Assembly: GCA_027576995.1 (NCBI GenBank)
Contig: JANBQC010000085.1
Coordinates: 1-64,000 of the forward strand
Source of the DNA: Dimargaris cristalligena
Taxonomy: Eukaryota > Kickxellomycota > Dimargaritomycetes > Dimargaritales > Dimargaritaceae
DNA length: 64,000 bases
Direction of reading: 5' to 3'
Positions 11,279 through 21,674 of this stretch are shown in pieces. Position numbers and translations under genes: made by a program. Position 1 is the stretch's first letter. Each line of letters opens with the position of its first letter. Below the pieces are notes generated by a model, which was not told the origin of the DNA, searched no databases, and saw only the letters and a program-made list of their open reading frames with translations.

Positions 11279-13877
11279 CTACATAAAGTAGAGCCCCTTC
11301 TGTACATCAGACCGCACCGACGCCAGCTGAATGACATCGAGGTGTCCATAAGTAGGAGTGTCCTGACTCGCACTGTCATCTAAGTCACTCTGACTGCGGC
11401 GGTGGAAGCGGGCCCGGGTAGCTAGCAAATGGGCAAAGTACGCGGGAGGGCAAAGCGACACCGAGCGGGTACAAGTAGCACAACTGATTTGTCAATTGCT
11501 GCAAATCATCAGTGGTGAAACCATTATCATCGTGCAGGACGATGTACCGGGTGAGGCGGGATGTGCCTCGAAGCCCCCTATGAGACTGCAAAAAGAAATC
11601 AAATTCTGTGGGATGGGTCACATCACGGTCCACGACGGTGCCGGCGGGGCAGTTCCCCGAGCGGTCGCCTCGGCTGCGGTTGAGGGGGCTAAACCGCATG
11701 TGATGGCGCTTTTGGCAAACAATTATGGTAATATTTACCATCTTATTTTTGCAAACTCCATTGACGGCCTTTTGAATTTCAGTCAGCTCCTTGTTTAGCA
11801 TATCATGGTAATGGGTTTCTGGTAAACCGGTCCGATAATAGAGGATCCGGCCGGGCGGGCATTGGTTTTTTTCCTTTAAGGCCTCGAGAAGTTTGCTTAC
11901 GGGCTCGTATAAGTAGGGAATAATTTTTTGGTATAGCGGCAGGACACGGTCCTCGCTGGCGAACCGAGTAATCGATTTGTCAATCGACCCGACGACCGCG
12001 GCAATGGATGGGTCGGTCCTATTATCCGGGCCAGGGTGGGAGACGTCAGCGCCAATGACCATAGTCGATCCATTGGATAAGAAAAGGGATTGGTCCAGCT
12101 TCAGCTGCCCGTTAATACCCCCCAGTTTTACGTTGACTTTAAGAGCCACATTGTTCATGTACTGAGAATTGTTAGGCTGGCAGATCTTGGACAGCATCAT
12201 GCACTGGGTAACAATCCCCATTTCCGTTTCCGGGATGCGCTTGATCTCCCCATACACGGATCTGGCCGTGGGGTTGAACAGAACATAGATAATCTGCGGC
12301 TCTTCACGGAATTTGCCCCTGGCTTCCATCCTTGCCTTTGACAGATTCGCGGAAAGTCCGCCCAAGATATGCACAAATGTGATGGGGAGTTGTTGTTGCA
12401 TCAAATCGATGTCCATATCAGGGTTGGATGTGTCGGAGAATGGTATATCAATTAAATCGACGCCCATGTCGAACAGAGTTTGGTTAAGCTGTTCCATAAA
12501 CTTACTCACTATTCTTCGGGATTGGTCATTGTCCCGGTCCAAAACCAGGACACCGTATGACTTGATTCTCGCACCCTCGAAGAATCGCTTGCCACGCATA
12601 TTCCAGGACCCATCCTTGGGCTCGACTTTACGATTCCTGGAATGGCCGCCGTAGACCACGGTGGGCGGAGGCAGCTGGCGCCCATTGATGCTGAGCAGCT
12701 GATCACTCATTTTGATACCAAACGCCTTCAGGTAGGGATTGGAATTGAAACAAAGCAGGTCCGAGACCTGCTTAGTAATGCGTTTAAAACGCTCCTGGGG
12801 CCCCACACACGCAAAATCAATCATTTCGGTGGTCTGGCGCTCATCAAGTGTGCGCAAATAGCGCTGACCAGAGACCACCGTGCAAAACTCCAAGGGTATT
12901 CTGGCTCCGCAATTCAACACTACACAGGGCAGGGTGGGATAGCGCACCGGAGTTTGCAGGAGGTTAGAAAAGTGATCCAACACTGAAATTTCAGCCCTCA
13001 TATAGCCGTTCTTGCGAAGCTCGAACCTGTCTTAGTCGGCCCCGTAATCCTGAATGCGCTTGATCTTAAAAACGTAGTCCCCCTTATCTCGGTGGGTCAG
13101 CTTTACGGCAAGCCCCTTGACCATTTTCTTCAGTTTGCGCCACTCGTCATTGGTAAGGTCGAGCAACTCGAGGGGGGCGGTCTTGTTGAAGCACTTAACT
13201 AGGACCATGTGCAGCGGACCGGGGGAGTAGAAAGCGGCTGCGGTGACGTCGACATTCAGTAGAACCCTGCCCTGGGTGGGGCACACCGACTGGTAGAGCC
13301 CCGGCCGGATTTCTATGCCCCCCGAGATGGTTTGCTTCCCCTCGGGCATGTAGAAGGAGTTCTTGGCGCTAGGGTACTTGCTAGCGGGCCGGTGGTGAAA
13401 CGCAACGTCGAGAATACTGATAGCTGACTGGACCTCGTAGTTAAGCTCGATTCGCCCGGCAATATATTTGCGGAGACTACGCAGATCGATGCTTTTGATA
13501 GGTATCAAAGCCACTTTAAGTTGTTTAGGGCCCTTGTCTTGAGGGCTACTATCGAGCCACATCTGGTCCCGGGGTATTTCCATACTTAATTCGGCAATTA
13601 CATGCTCAGGGTTTATTTCCACGGGGGAGTACATACTGGACTCTCCGTCAAAAACGGGGTAGGTGCCTTTAAATAATTTGAAGCGCTGCTGACTCTCGAA
13701 AACTTCGAATACTCCCCAGATCAGTTCGGACGGTATTGCGGGTGAAAATTGGATGGAATAATGGTGAACTAGGCCCTCACCAAATGACTTGATTTCAAAA
13801 CAATTGGCATTGATTGGAATGTTACTGCCCAACCTGCCGAAATCAGGGCGCTGCGCGATGGGTTGACATTGAGACAT
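11279..13877 (-). pseudogene. Decayed Argonaute (left copy of tandem duplication)
   Basis: Nearly collinear with the intact Argonaute at 15871-18429, but broken in several ways. (1) An in-frame TAA at 13034-13032 ends the first 281 codons; the intact copy has CAA at the aligned codon, and the same frame then resumes. (2) About 11 bp are missing near 11468-11478 relative to the other copy, so the frame shifts just before the last catalytic region and the true C-terminus (SLCPPAYFAHLLATRARFH..GLYFM) lies in another frame (11461-11279). (3) Of the PIWI tetrad, Asp in GADVSHPG and His in AYFAH remain, but the Glu finger is Lys (YQKII) and the third Asp is Thr (YYRTGLPE). The promoter region is still recognisable. 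A truncated N-terminal protein could in principle be made, but slicer activity is ruled out by sequence. Confidence 0.9.
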
Positions 13878-15870
13878 TGTTAACTCAGGTTAATCTGTAG
13901 ATGTAGTTAATGCCAGTTATCAAAAAAGAACGCGATTGCATCACGCACGATGATTGGTGATTGTGTTTCGAAATATATGTTTGGTTCGAATGAGATTTTC
14001 AATTATAACTTGGTGAAGTTGTAGGACTTGACCAAAATTATAAAATTTCCGGAATAATTACCTTTGTGGATGGGTGAAAGAGTGTAGTTAGGTTGAATGA
14101 TAGGGAGTAGAAATGCTCAAGTTAGAGTAAAGAATGCGATAAACTATGTAGTTGATAGTTGAATTGAAAGTCGTTGGATGGCAATCCAGGTAGCTTATAT
14201 ATTGAGATAAAACATGAAGAGCTTTTGTCTAATTATTCTCCATTGCTTCACTATTTGTTTGGGAATCACCCTTCTTAATGAAGACGTAAACGTCCATTGT
14301 CGATCATTACAGGAAAGTCACTGACTTCTTTCCACAATATTCATAAAATTCGGTGAATCAGCGATCTCATTTTAACCACTCGTTATGATTCAGGTTTTGA
14401 ATGGAATCGCCTGTCAGGCAATCCATTATGCTGACATTTCTGTTCGCCTTATTCACATGAATTGGTAAACGGTACCATTCCGGAATAGTGTACTGCACTA
14501 TTGGGACCTTTAAGCTCGATTGTTGACAAACAAATCAGTGCTAGTGAGGATCTCTTATAATCATTGTGAATTCCACTAAAATAAAGAAGCCATCGGCTCG
14601 TTTAGAAAGTTAATACACTATACCTACATTCCTCTAAAGAGTCTTTGTTCACCAGAAGGGCATTGCTGATAACTAGTTTAATCCGGCTACCTTTCTCAAT
14701 TTCGGGATAAGCATACTTGTCCCAAGTACTTTGTCCAGATCGAAAGTTCATCAATTATTTTGGTAGGCTAATTATATCTTATAGAAAACCAGGCATGTGA
14801 GACTAATCACGCCCGACAATGATCAAGTGTACTATGAATAGTTAGTATTACAGTTCAACTCCGTCAGATATATTTCAATGGCTTATAAAATTATTTGGCA
14901 AATTCTTTATGTTACTAAGCGTAAATAATAAAAATGACATACTATACTTCCTCTCAGCTTCGGGGATAGTGAACTCTCTGTAGGGTTATTACTGGTATCT
15001 AACTCCCTTTTTTATTACATCCAACCAGCCAGCTCTGCCGAGTTTCTCATAATTTTTTATGCAGAATTCATTCTCAGTCGTGTTCTTTACACATGTATAT
15101 GTTGTTATTTTGGATGCTGCAGAACGTGGACTTCTCTATTGATTATAACAAGTATTACCAATAAGTACCACGATATTGAAAGAATAGATTAACAAAAACA
15201 ACTAATAATGAACTGAAAATATTGGTTCCAACTTGTGCGTTTTGCTCTTTTTTTTGGCCTGATTTGCCAAGTCTGCTTAATTATCCTGAGGGCGAGACCT
15301 ATTGGGTCACAATAGTATATATACTTTCTAATATAGTGATTATGTTATACCAAAAATGTTCTTTTTAGTTGAAAATGTCCCCCGCGCTCCATATGAATAT
15401 TAATATTAATAAATAGAGCAGCTAGTAATGTAATATTCGCTATTGTAATTATATCACAATACTAAAACTAAACTCATCATTTTAGCAGTGCGTAAGTGCG
15501 AATGTTGGCATTGTATACTCTAGATCTGAAGAGTAAAGGATCTATCAGCCCGTTTAGCATTGTGGCGGGTTACTACCCGGAAGTAGTCAATGCTATTGGC
15601 ATTGAATAGTTTTGTGGGTTCTGTTGACTATTTCACTGTACTTTTCTATTTGGACAAATAAAACTAGGATTGCTTATCAAAAAAGACCTACAATTCCCCC
15701 CTGGAAACTTTTAACGTGAATGCATTTTTTTAACCCGAAAACGGCTATTATTTTATTTGTAATTCAAATTGAAGATTGAAATTATCAACCAAAGGTTAGG
15801 GGGAGTGGAGGATTGCCAGATAGCCTGGCTAGCACAGTTATGTCAAAATGATAGACGGCAATAACAGTCC
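13878..15870. other. Spacer between the two Argonaute copies
   Basis: About 1 kb next to 13878 is a diverged copy of the promoter/upstream region of the intact Argonaute. The remainder (about 14900-15780) is AT-rich with no gene; parts of it weakly resemble 9977-11190. No open frame of note. Confidence 0.5.
14193..14204 (-). promoter_or_regulatory. TATA-like element upstream of decayed Argonaute
   Basis: Minus-strand AATATATAAGCT lies about 320 bp upstream of the start codon and sits at the same relative place as the TATATAAA of the intact copy. The flanking CTGGATTGCC/CTGAATTGC is also conserved. Functional use is inferred from conservation between duplicates only. Confidence 0.4.
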
Positions 15871-18429
15871 CTACATAAAGTAGAGTACCTCCTTTAGACC
15901 CAGCATCACCGGCACCAGCTGAATATCGTCGCGATGTCCAGTAGTGGGGGTGACCAGAGTCGGATTGTCCTCAAAATCACTCCGACTGCCACGGTGGAAG
16001 CGGGCTCGGGACGCTAGCAAATCGGCGAAATATGCAGGAGGGCAAAGCGACACCGAGCGAGTACAACGCGGATACAAATAACACAACTGATTTGTCAGCT
16101 GCTGCAAATCGTCGGCTGTGAAGTCATTATCATCATATAATACGGTGTAGCGGGTGGGACGGCAGGTGCCCTGAAGACCCCCCTGCGATTGCAGAAAGAA
16201 ATCGAATTCTTTGGGGTGGGTCACACCACGGTCCACGACGGTACCGGCGGGGCAGTTGCCCGAGCGGTCACCTCGGCCGGGGTTGAGAGGGCTAAACCTC
16301 ACGTGGTGGCGCTTCTGACAAGTGATAAACGTTACCAGAATCGATTCGCCATCGTTCACCTCCTCGGCGGCCTTTTTAATGCCCGCCAGTTCTTCGACTA
16401 GCACCGTTTGGAATTGGGTTTCCGAAACACCATCGCGATAGAAGAGAATCCGGCGGGGTAGGCATTGGTTTTCCTGCTTAAATGCCTTGAGCATTTTGCT
16501 TACGGACTCGGATAGGGAGGCAATAATTTCAGTGCGCGGAGGGAGCACGCTGACTTCGCTGACGAACCGAGTCATCGATTTGTCAATCGATCCGACGACA
16601 GCGGCAATGGATGGATCGGTGTTATTACCGGGGCCTGGGTGGGTGACATCGGCACCGATGACCATGGTCGACCCACCAGATATGAATGTGGTTTGTTTTG
16701 GTTCCAGGAGGCAGTTAATACCCCCCAGTTTCACATTGATTTTCAGGGCCACATTGGCCATGTACTGAATATTATTAGGCCGGCGAATCTTCGACAGTTG
16801 CATGCACTGGGTGATAATCCCCAGTTTTGTATCCGAGATGCGCTTAATCTCCCCGTATACGGAACTGGCCGTGGAGCCCACCAGAACATAGATAATCCGC
16901 GGTGTCTGTTGGAAAACGCGCCGGGCTTCCGATTGCGCCTTTTCTAGACTTTGGTTAAAGTTGCCCATATAGTGGCCGAAAGTGATGGAGGGTGTTCTAT
17001 CCGCTAATTCGATGCCCATATTGAAGAGAATTTTGTTAAGTTGTCCCATAAACCCACTCACCATTTTTCGGGATTGGCCATTTTCCCGGTCCAACACCAG
17101 GACGCCGTACGATGGGATTTCGGCCGCCACAACGAAACACTTATCACGCATATTCCAGGACCCGTCCTTGGGCTTAACATTACGATCCTTGGAATTACCT
17201 CCGTAGACCACGGTGGGCGGGGGTAGCTGCCGACCGTTGATGCTGAGCATTTTTCCGTTCAGTTTAATGCCAAACGCCTTCAGGTAGGGATTGGAGTTGA
17301 AACAAAGCAGATCCGAAGCCTGCTTAGTAATGCGTTTAAATCGCTCCTGGGGTCGCACACACGTGAACTTAATCATTTCGGCGGTCTGGCGCTCATCAAG
17401 TTTGCGCATAAAGCGTTGACCAGAGACCACCGTGCAAAACTCAATAGGCACCATGGTCCCGCGTTTCAATTCAACACAGGGGAGGGTAGGGTAGCGCACC
17501 GGGATGTTCAGATGGTCGGAAAAGTACTTCGCGACGGACATCTTGGTTTCGGTTTCGTCTTCGCTGCGCAAATTAAACATGGTTTGGTTAGCCCCGCGCT
17601 CGCTAATACCCTTGAGCTTAAAAATGCGTTCCCCCTGGTCGCGGTGGGTCAACGTCACGGGAATCCCCTTGATCATCTTCTGCAGGTTGCGCATCTCGTG
17701 CTCCCGAAGGTTGAGCAGTTCGAGGGGGTCAACCTTGTTGAGGCACCGAACGACGCTGTTTAGCAGCGATCCGGGGGCGTAGAATGCGGTCGAGCTAACG
17801 TCGACATTCAGTAGCACCCGGCCCTGGGTGGGGCGCACTGACTGGAAAAGCCCCGGCCAGACTTCAATACCCCCTGAGATGGCCTGCTTCCCTTCAGACG
17901 TGTAGAAGGAGTTCTTGGCACTAGGGTACTTGCTAGCGGGCAGATGGTGAAACGCAACGTCGAGAATACTGATGGCTGACTGGACCTGGGGGTTAAACTC
18001 GATGCGCCCGGAAACAAATTCGCGTAGAACGCCCATATTGATCATAGCGACGTTTCGCAGGGACACTTTGAAGGGTTTCGGACCCTTGCCTGCGGGGGCA
18101 CTCTCGAGACGCTTCTGATCCCGGGGTAAGTACACGTCGAATTCGCCCTTACCATCCGCAAGGGCTAATACCACGGGGGAGTACATGTTGTACTTTCCGT
18201 CAAAAACGGGGTAGGTGCCTTGGAACAAGTTATGGCGTAGCTGGTTTTCGAGAACCTGGAACACCTCGCGGCCCAGTTCGGCCGGTACTTCGGGGAGTAT
18301 TTTGAGGTCATAGTGGTGAACTGGGTCCTCACCAAATGCCTCGATCTCAATAAAGTTGGCATTGATCGGAATGTTACTGCCCAACTTGCCGAAGTCAGGG
18401 CGCTGAGCGATTACCTGGGGTTCGGACAT
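15871..18429 (-). CDS. AGO: Argonaute protein, apparently slicer-competent
   Basis: Single-exon 852-aa eukaryotic Argonaute, the small-RNA-guided effector of RNA silencing. Order: N domain and linker 1 (residues 1 to about 230, with AFHHLPASKYPSAKNSFY), PAZ/linker 2 (about 235-390, HYPxxPCVEL-like start RYPTLPCVEL and QERFKRITKQASDLL), MID (about 400-540, INGRQLPPPTVVYGG and WNMRDKCFV), and PIWI (about 540-852). The catalytic tetrad is visible as Asp594 (IGADVTHPGPG), Glu634 (RTEIIASLSE), Asp666 (LFYRDGVSE) and Asp803 (AYFAD). The last position is Asp where most Argonautes, and the neighbouring pseudogene, have His; D-E-D-D is an accepted active variant. GNCPAGTVVDRGVTHPKEFDF and RCTRSVSLCPP are canonical PIWI motifs, and the hydrophobic aromatic C-terminus (LYFM) is intact. 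The protein starts at the Met matching the duplicate. It neighbours mobile-element remnants, a plausible target class. Confidence 0.96.
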   Translation of the reverse strand: MSEPQVIAQRPDFGKLGSNIPINANFIEIEAFGEDPVHHYDLKILPEVPAELGREVFQVLENQLRHNLFQGTYPVFDGKYNMYSPVVLALADGKGEFDVYLPRDQKRLESAPAGKGPKPFKVSLRNVAMINMGVLREFVSGRIEFNPQVQSAISILDVAFHHLPASKYPSAKNSFYTSEGKQAISGGIEVWPGLFQSVRPTQGRVLLNVDVSSTAFYAPGSLLNSVVRCLNKVDPLELLNLREHEMRNLQKMIKGIPVTLTHRDQGERIFKLKGISERGANQTMFNLRSEDETETKMSVAKYFSDHLNIPVRYPTLPCVELKRGTMVPIEFCTVVSGQRFMRKLDERQTAEMIKFTCVRPQERFKRITKQASDLLCFNSNPYLKAFGIKLNGKMLSINGRQLPPPTVVYGGNSKDRNVKPKDGSWNMRDKCFVVAAEIPSYGVLVLDRENGQSRKMVSGFMGQLNKILFNMGIELADRTPSITFGHYMGNFNQSLEKAQSEARRVFQQTPRIIYVLVGSTASSVYGEIKRISDTKLGIITQCMQLSKIRRPNNIQYMANVALKINVKLGGINCLLEPKQTTFISGGSTMVIGADVTHPGPGNNTDPSIAAVVGSIDKSMTRFVSEVSVLPPRTEIIASLSESVSKMLKAFKQENQCLPRRILFYRDGVSETQFQTVLVEELAGIKKAAEEVNDGESILVTFITCQKRHHVRFSPLNPGRGDRSGNCPAGTVVDRGVTHPKEFDFFLQSQGGLQGTCRPTRYTVLYDDNDFTADDLQQLTNQLCYLYPRCTRSVSLCPPAYFADLLASRARFHRGSRSDFEDNPTLVTPTTGHRDDIQLVPVMLGLKEVLYFM

Positions 18430-18768
18430 GGTTGGCTTGGGTTTATCTGGAGATGTGGTTAATGCCGAGTATCAAAAAAGAACGCGATTTCAATACACAC
18501 AATGGTTAGTGGTCGTGTTTTGAAATATATTTCTAGTTCAAATGAAAATTTTATTTTTAATGTGGTGAAGTTGTAGAACTTGACCAAAATTACCGGGCCT
18601 ATTACCTTTTTGGATGGGCGAACGAGTGAAAGGCGGAATGAAAAGAGATGGGACGATCCGAGTAAGAGTAAGGGGATAGAGGCTATGGTGTGCTGGAGTT
18701 AAAGAGAAGGGGGGAGAAAATATGAAGTTGTTGGTTGAATTGATAGTGGTTGGTCAGCAATTCAGGCA

Positions 18769-18779
18769 GTTTATATACT
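18769..18779 (-). promoter_or_regulatory. TATA-like box upstream of Argonaute
   Basis: Minus-strand TATATAAA about 340 bp before the Argonaute ATG, conserved in position and context with the duplicate copy (14193-14204). If used, it implies a leader of about 300 nt. It is the best promoter candidate because both copies keep it while the surroundings have diverged. Confidence 0.45.
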
Positions 18780-19890
18780 ACAATTAAATATGTAGTGCTC
18801 TTCAAATTATCCTCCACCGCTTCACCTTTCGTTCGGGAATCGCCCTTCTTGATGAATACTTAACTGCCGATTATCACCCATTATTGGAAGGCGTCGTCTT
18901 CTTTCCACGTCACCCATGCAATTCGGTGTTTTAACGACCACCCTACCACTACCCGTTATGATTCAAATTATGAATGGAATCGTCTGTCAGGCCGGCCATT
19001 ATACTCGGGGTGCCGTTCGCCCCATTCACATGAAGTGGCCAATACCATCATTCTGGAATGTTTTACTGTAGTATTAAGGCCCTTTCACTGAGCTTGACTT
19101 TTGAGTGACGAATAGCTACTAGTGTAAACCTCTTTAATAATAGTGAATTGTACTGAAATAAAGAAGCCACCGGCTTGATTGGAAAGCAGATACCCTATGC
19201 CTGCTTTCCGCTCAATGGCACCTTTTTCACCAGAAGAGCATAGCCGATAACCTGTGTATGTTCACCCCCTTTTCGCCAAGTTTAAGTATTGTACAGTTGT
19301 CCCAAGTACTACTACCAGACCAAAAGTGTAACCATTGCTTTAGTAGGCTAATTTCAACTCATAGAAAACCAGCCTTATGGGAGACCAATCACGCCCAATT
19401 GGGATTTAGGGGACTTTGAATATTTTTGATTGCATTTCAACTTTGCCAAATAGTTTTTTAATGGCGTGTACATGAGGGGAGTTGGGTGGGACACCTACTA
19501 TTAGTTGGGACCGTCCAGCCCTCCATTAGTTAACTGGTATAGATATATCGTGTGCAAGTAGCTGGAATTGACCAGAAGGTAGTCCAAATGGGGAAGGGTG
19601 GAAGTAAATGTTTTATTGAAGGAGTCTAGACACCATTATGTTAAGGGTTCTTGACCCTATTTAGACACAAATGGAAAGGTGGAAGCCAGCCTCCGTAATT
19701 GGTTGAATTCAACGGATATGAGGTGGCGATTCCCGCCCATTTACGGACTATAGGAATGTACGGCTTCCGCCCAGTTATTTTGAAGGGGTTTGTTATTTAA
19801 CGTGCTATGTATTATTGGCCTTTCTAACGATACTTTGATAGAGGGTAACTTTCACTGGATTATCCACATTAATGCTGTCGAAAAAATATA

Positions 19891-20025
19891 TGGGAGTTCA
19901 TTCAGGCTGTATAATGAAAAATCCATTGGATGAGGCCAATATTACTGGTTAAAAACTATTCTCACATATATTCACCCATACATGTATTATGTAAAACTTT
20001 AAACAGCTGGTTTGATTTTCACCCA
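19891..20025 (+). mobile_element. MITE-like element, copy B
   Basis: Starts TGGGAGTTCATTCAGGCTGT and ends with the inverted counterpart (CAGCTGG..GATTTTCACCCA), flanked by TA on both sides. Internal core GGCCAATATTACTGGTTAA matches the other copies. It lies just outside the right end of the Argonaute duplication. Confidence 0.75.
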
Positions 20026-20985
20026 TATCCTCAATGGAATAGGATAACCATATGAAGGGTTGCTAGTATAGCATGGTCATATAACATTAGTGAAATTGCT
20101 ATTAACCAGTTAGTTTCCAATTATTTCTGGACTCTACTCATCGAACGTCTGTAAGGTAATGATTGATGTATTTAGAAACTTCTCGTAAGGTATCATAGAT
20201 AACCTTCCTGAGGTGAGTCAGGTCAAGGGGCTTTTGCAGTAGGAGTTAGGAGTAGACCAAGCCATTCGTGCCAACTACCAACTAAGCTATTCTCAGTCGG
20301 GTTTTATGTAGCCGCTATGTGCTTAACAATATAGAACCAATATTATTAGAAATATAAATATACGCACCAAGAGGTTGGTCTACCCCGAAAAATAATATAA
20401 GATTGGAATGCCGCTGTCAGTCACAACTGGCCCATCCAGCACATTTATACTTAAAATTACCTGTAATTTAATTGACCAAGTAAAAATACAGTTCTAAACT
20501 CAGGAAAATAGCTGGGATTTACCAAAGTACCCGAGTCTCAATTCGCGAGCTCCAGCAACTAAAATGGGGTTTATATTATTCCTTAGCTAGTTCTAGTTGC
20601 TTGGATAATCCACTCGGGTCCATTACATTTCAAGGTCGTAATTTCCAATTCAGTAAGCCAAATTTCTCACAAATACCTAGTAGGGCTATATCGGAAGATG
20701 TGTTCATACTAAGATAGATAGGTTCAACATAATGGACTTTAAACGACACGGACAAAGTGGAGAAGTACTCATTTTATTTATCCGAAACAACCTTAACAGC
20801 ACACCTGGCAAGGTGCTCGACCTGCTTCACTGGATGGATATAAGTTATACATGGGGCGAGGAGGAGGAAAGGATACCGCGTGACGGAGTAAGATGTACGT
20901 GAGCGCCGAACGGAACCGCTTGCCGTAACAGGTAACTTGCGAAAAAGGCCAAGCGAACGCGAGTGGGGGAGTCGGCCGAACAAAC

Positions 20986-21674
20986 TTAGATGTTCAGCTT
21001 GGTGCGGCGCCAGTGACGACGCTTAGCGTTGTATCTATAATGAACAAGTACATGGGTTGACGAAATACAACCACAATGAGTAGGAGAATTATTGGTTAGC
21101 TCTGGCTCTATCTAAAACTTGACAAACCGGCTGAGGGTAAACCTCGGGAGAAGGGCTGAGAAACTCAACAAATGGTCAATGGGGGAATCGACAGACAACG
21201 GAATCGCGAGCGCGGAATGGGGGATTCCTAAACGGAGTAGGGGATTGTGACGAATGGGGAAGCCTAACTTACCTGATCTTGGTGTCGGTCTTGAAGCGGA
21301 ACCACTGGGGAAGAGGGCGGTTCTGGCGCATCTTCTTCGCCAGAATGCGCTTGGTGCGGAAAGTCTTAAGGGCCGGCTACTCGATGGTTACAGTAGTGAC
21401 CACGTCGATTATCAATATATCCATCGGAACGCGGAGGCGAGCAGCGTTGTTCGTAGACCACCGGTGTTCGTTTTCATTAGAAAAATAGAGATACAGGCAT
21501 GTGGATGGATTAGGTTAGCACGGATTCATGGAAAAGTTCGTCCCTCCAATGCCGTTAGACGGATGGATGGATGGATGGATAGCGCGACTCATACTGGGAT
21601 GGTTAACTAGCGTGGAATCGACGGAATCGAGGGGGAGGGGCATCGTAGGCCGTATAGTATGGGAGCATTACCAT
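20986..21674 (-). CDS. RPL39: 60S ribosomal protein eL39
   Basis: Three exons: 21674-21672 (ATG only), 21376-21273 and 21034-20986, giving 51 aa, the exact family length. Exon 2 gives [20 protein letters not shown] then [14 protein letters not shown]; exon 3 completes R and gives [15 protein letters not shown], the invariant eL39 tail. This small basic protein lines the peptide exit tunnel of the large ribosomal subunit. The intron between exons 2 and 3 has GTAAGT and TATAG ends with agreeing phase. Exon 2 begins exactly after an acceptor TAG with Pro as the second residue, so the start codon must come from upstream. The nearest good candidate is an ATG directly followed by GTAATG at 21674. 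Ribosomal protein genes often have such tiny first exons. The body is certain; the first exon is probable. Confidence 0.88.
21561..21581 (+). repeat. (GGAT)n tetranucleotide repeat
   Basis: Run of GGAT units within the first intron of the eL39 gene. Simple repeat only. Confidence 0.75.

Larger units (their letters stand above)
11190..14900 (-). repeat. Segmental tandem duplication, left unit
   Basis: The decayed Argonaute plus about 70 bp of 3' flank and about 1 kb of 5' flank align with 15780-19450. Shared noncoding blocks include GAAGTTGTAG-ACTTGACCAAAATTA (about 14024), CATCGGCTCGTTTAGAAAG (14592) and GTCCCAAGTACT (14718). Boundaries were estimated by eye. Confidence 0.8.
15780..19450 (-). 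repeat. Segmental tandem duplication, right unit
   Basis: Direct repeat of 11190-14900 carrying the intact Argonaute. Similarity ends near 19450, shortly after the shared ATAGAAAACCAG..GAGAC..AATCACGCCC block (about 19364-19396; left unit about 14782-14815). Noncoding parts are clearly diverged, so the duplication is not recent. Confidence 0.8.
18430..20985. other. Argonaute upstream region and spacer
   Basis: Positions 18430-19450 are the duplicated 5' flank of the Argonaute gene. A MITE-like copy lies at 19891-20025. The rest to 20985 is AT-rich and without a recognisable gene, apart from the 3' side of the eL39 gene. Confidence 0.5.

Noticed and set aside
13032..13877. 281-aa frame as a separate short PAZ-less Argonaute-like gene
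   Set aside because: The same frame continues after a single stop codon and aligns end to end with the intact copy, so it is the front of a pseudogene.
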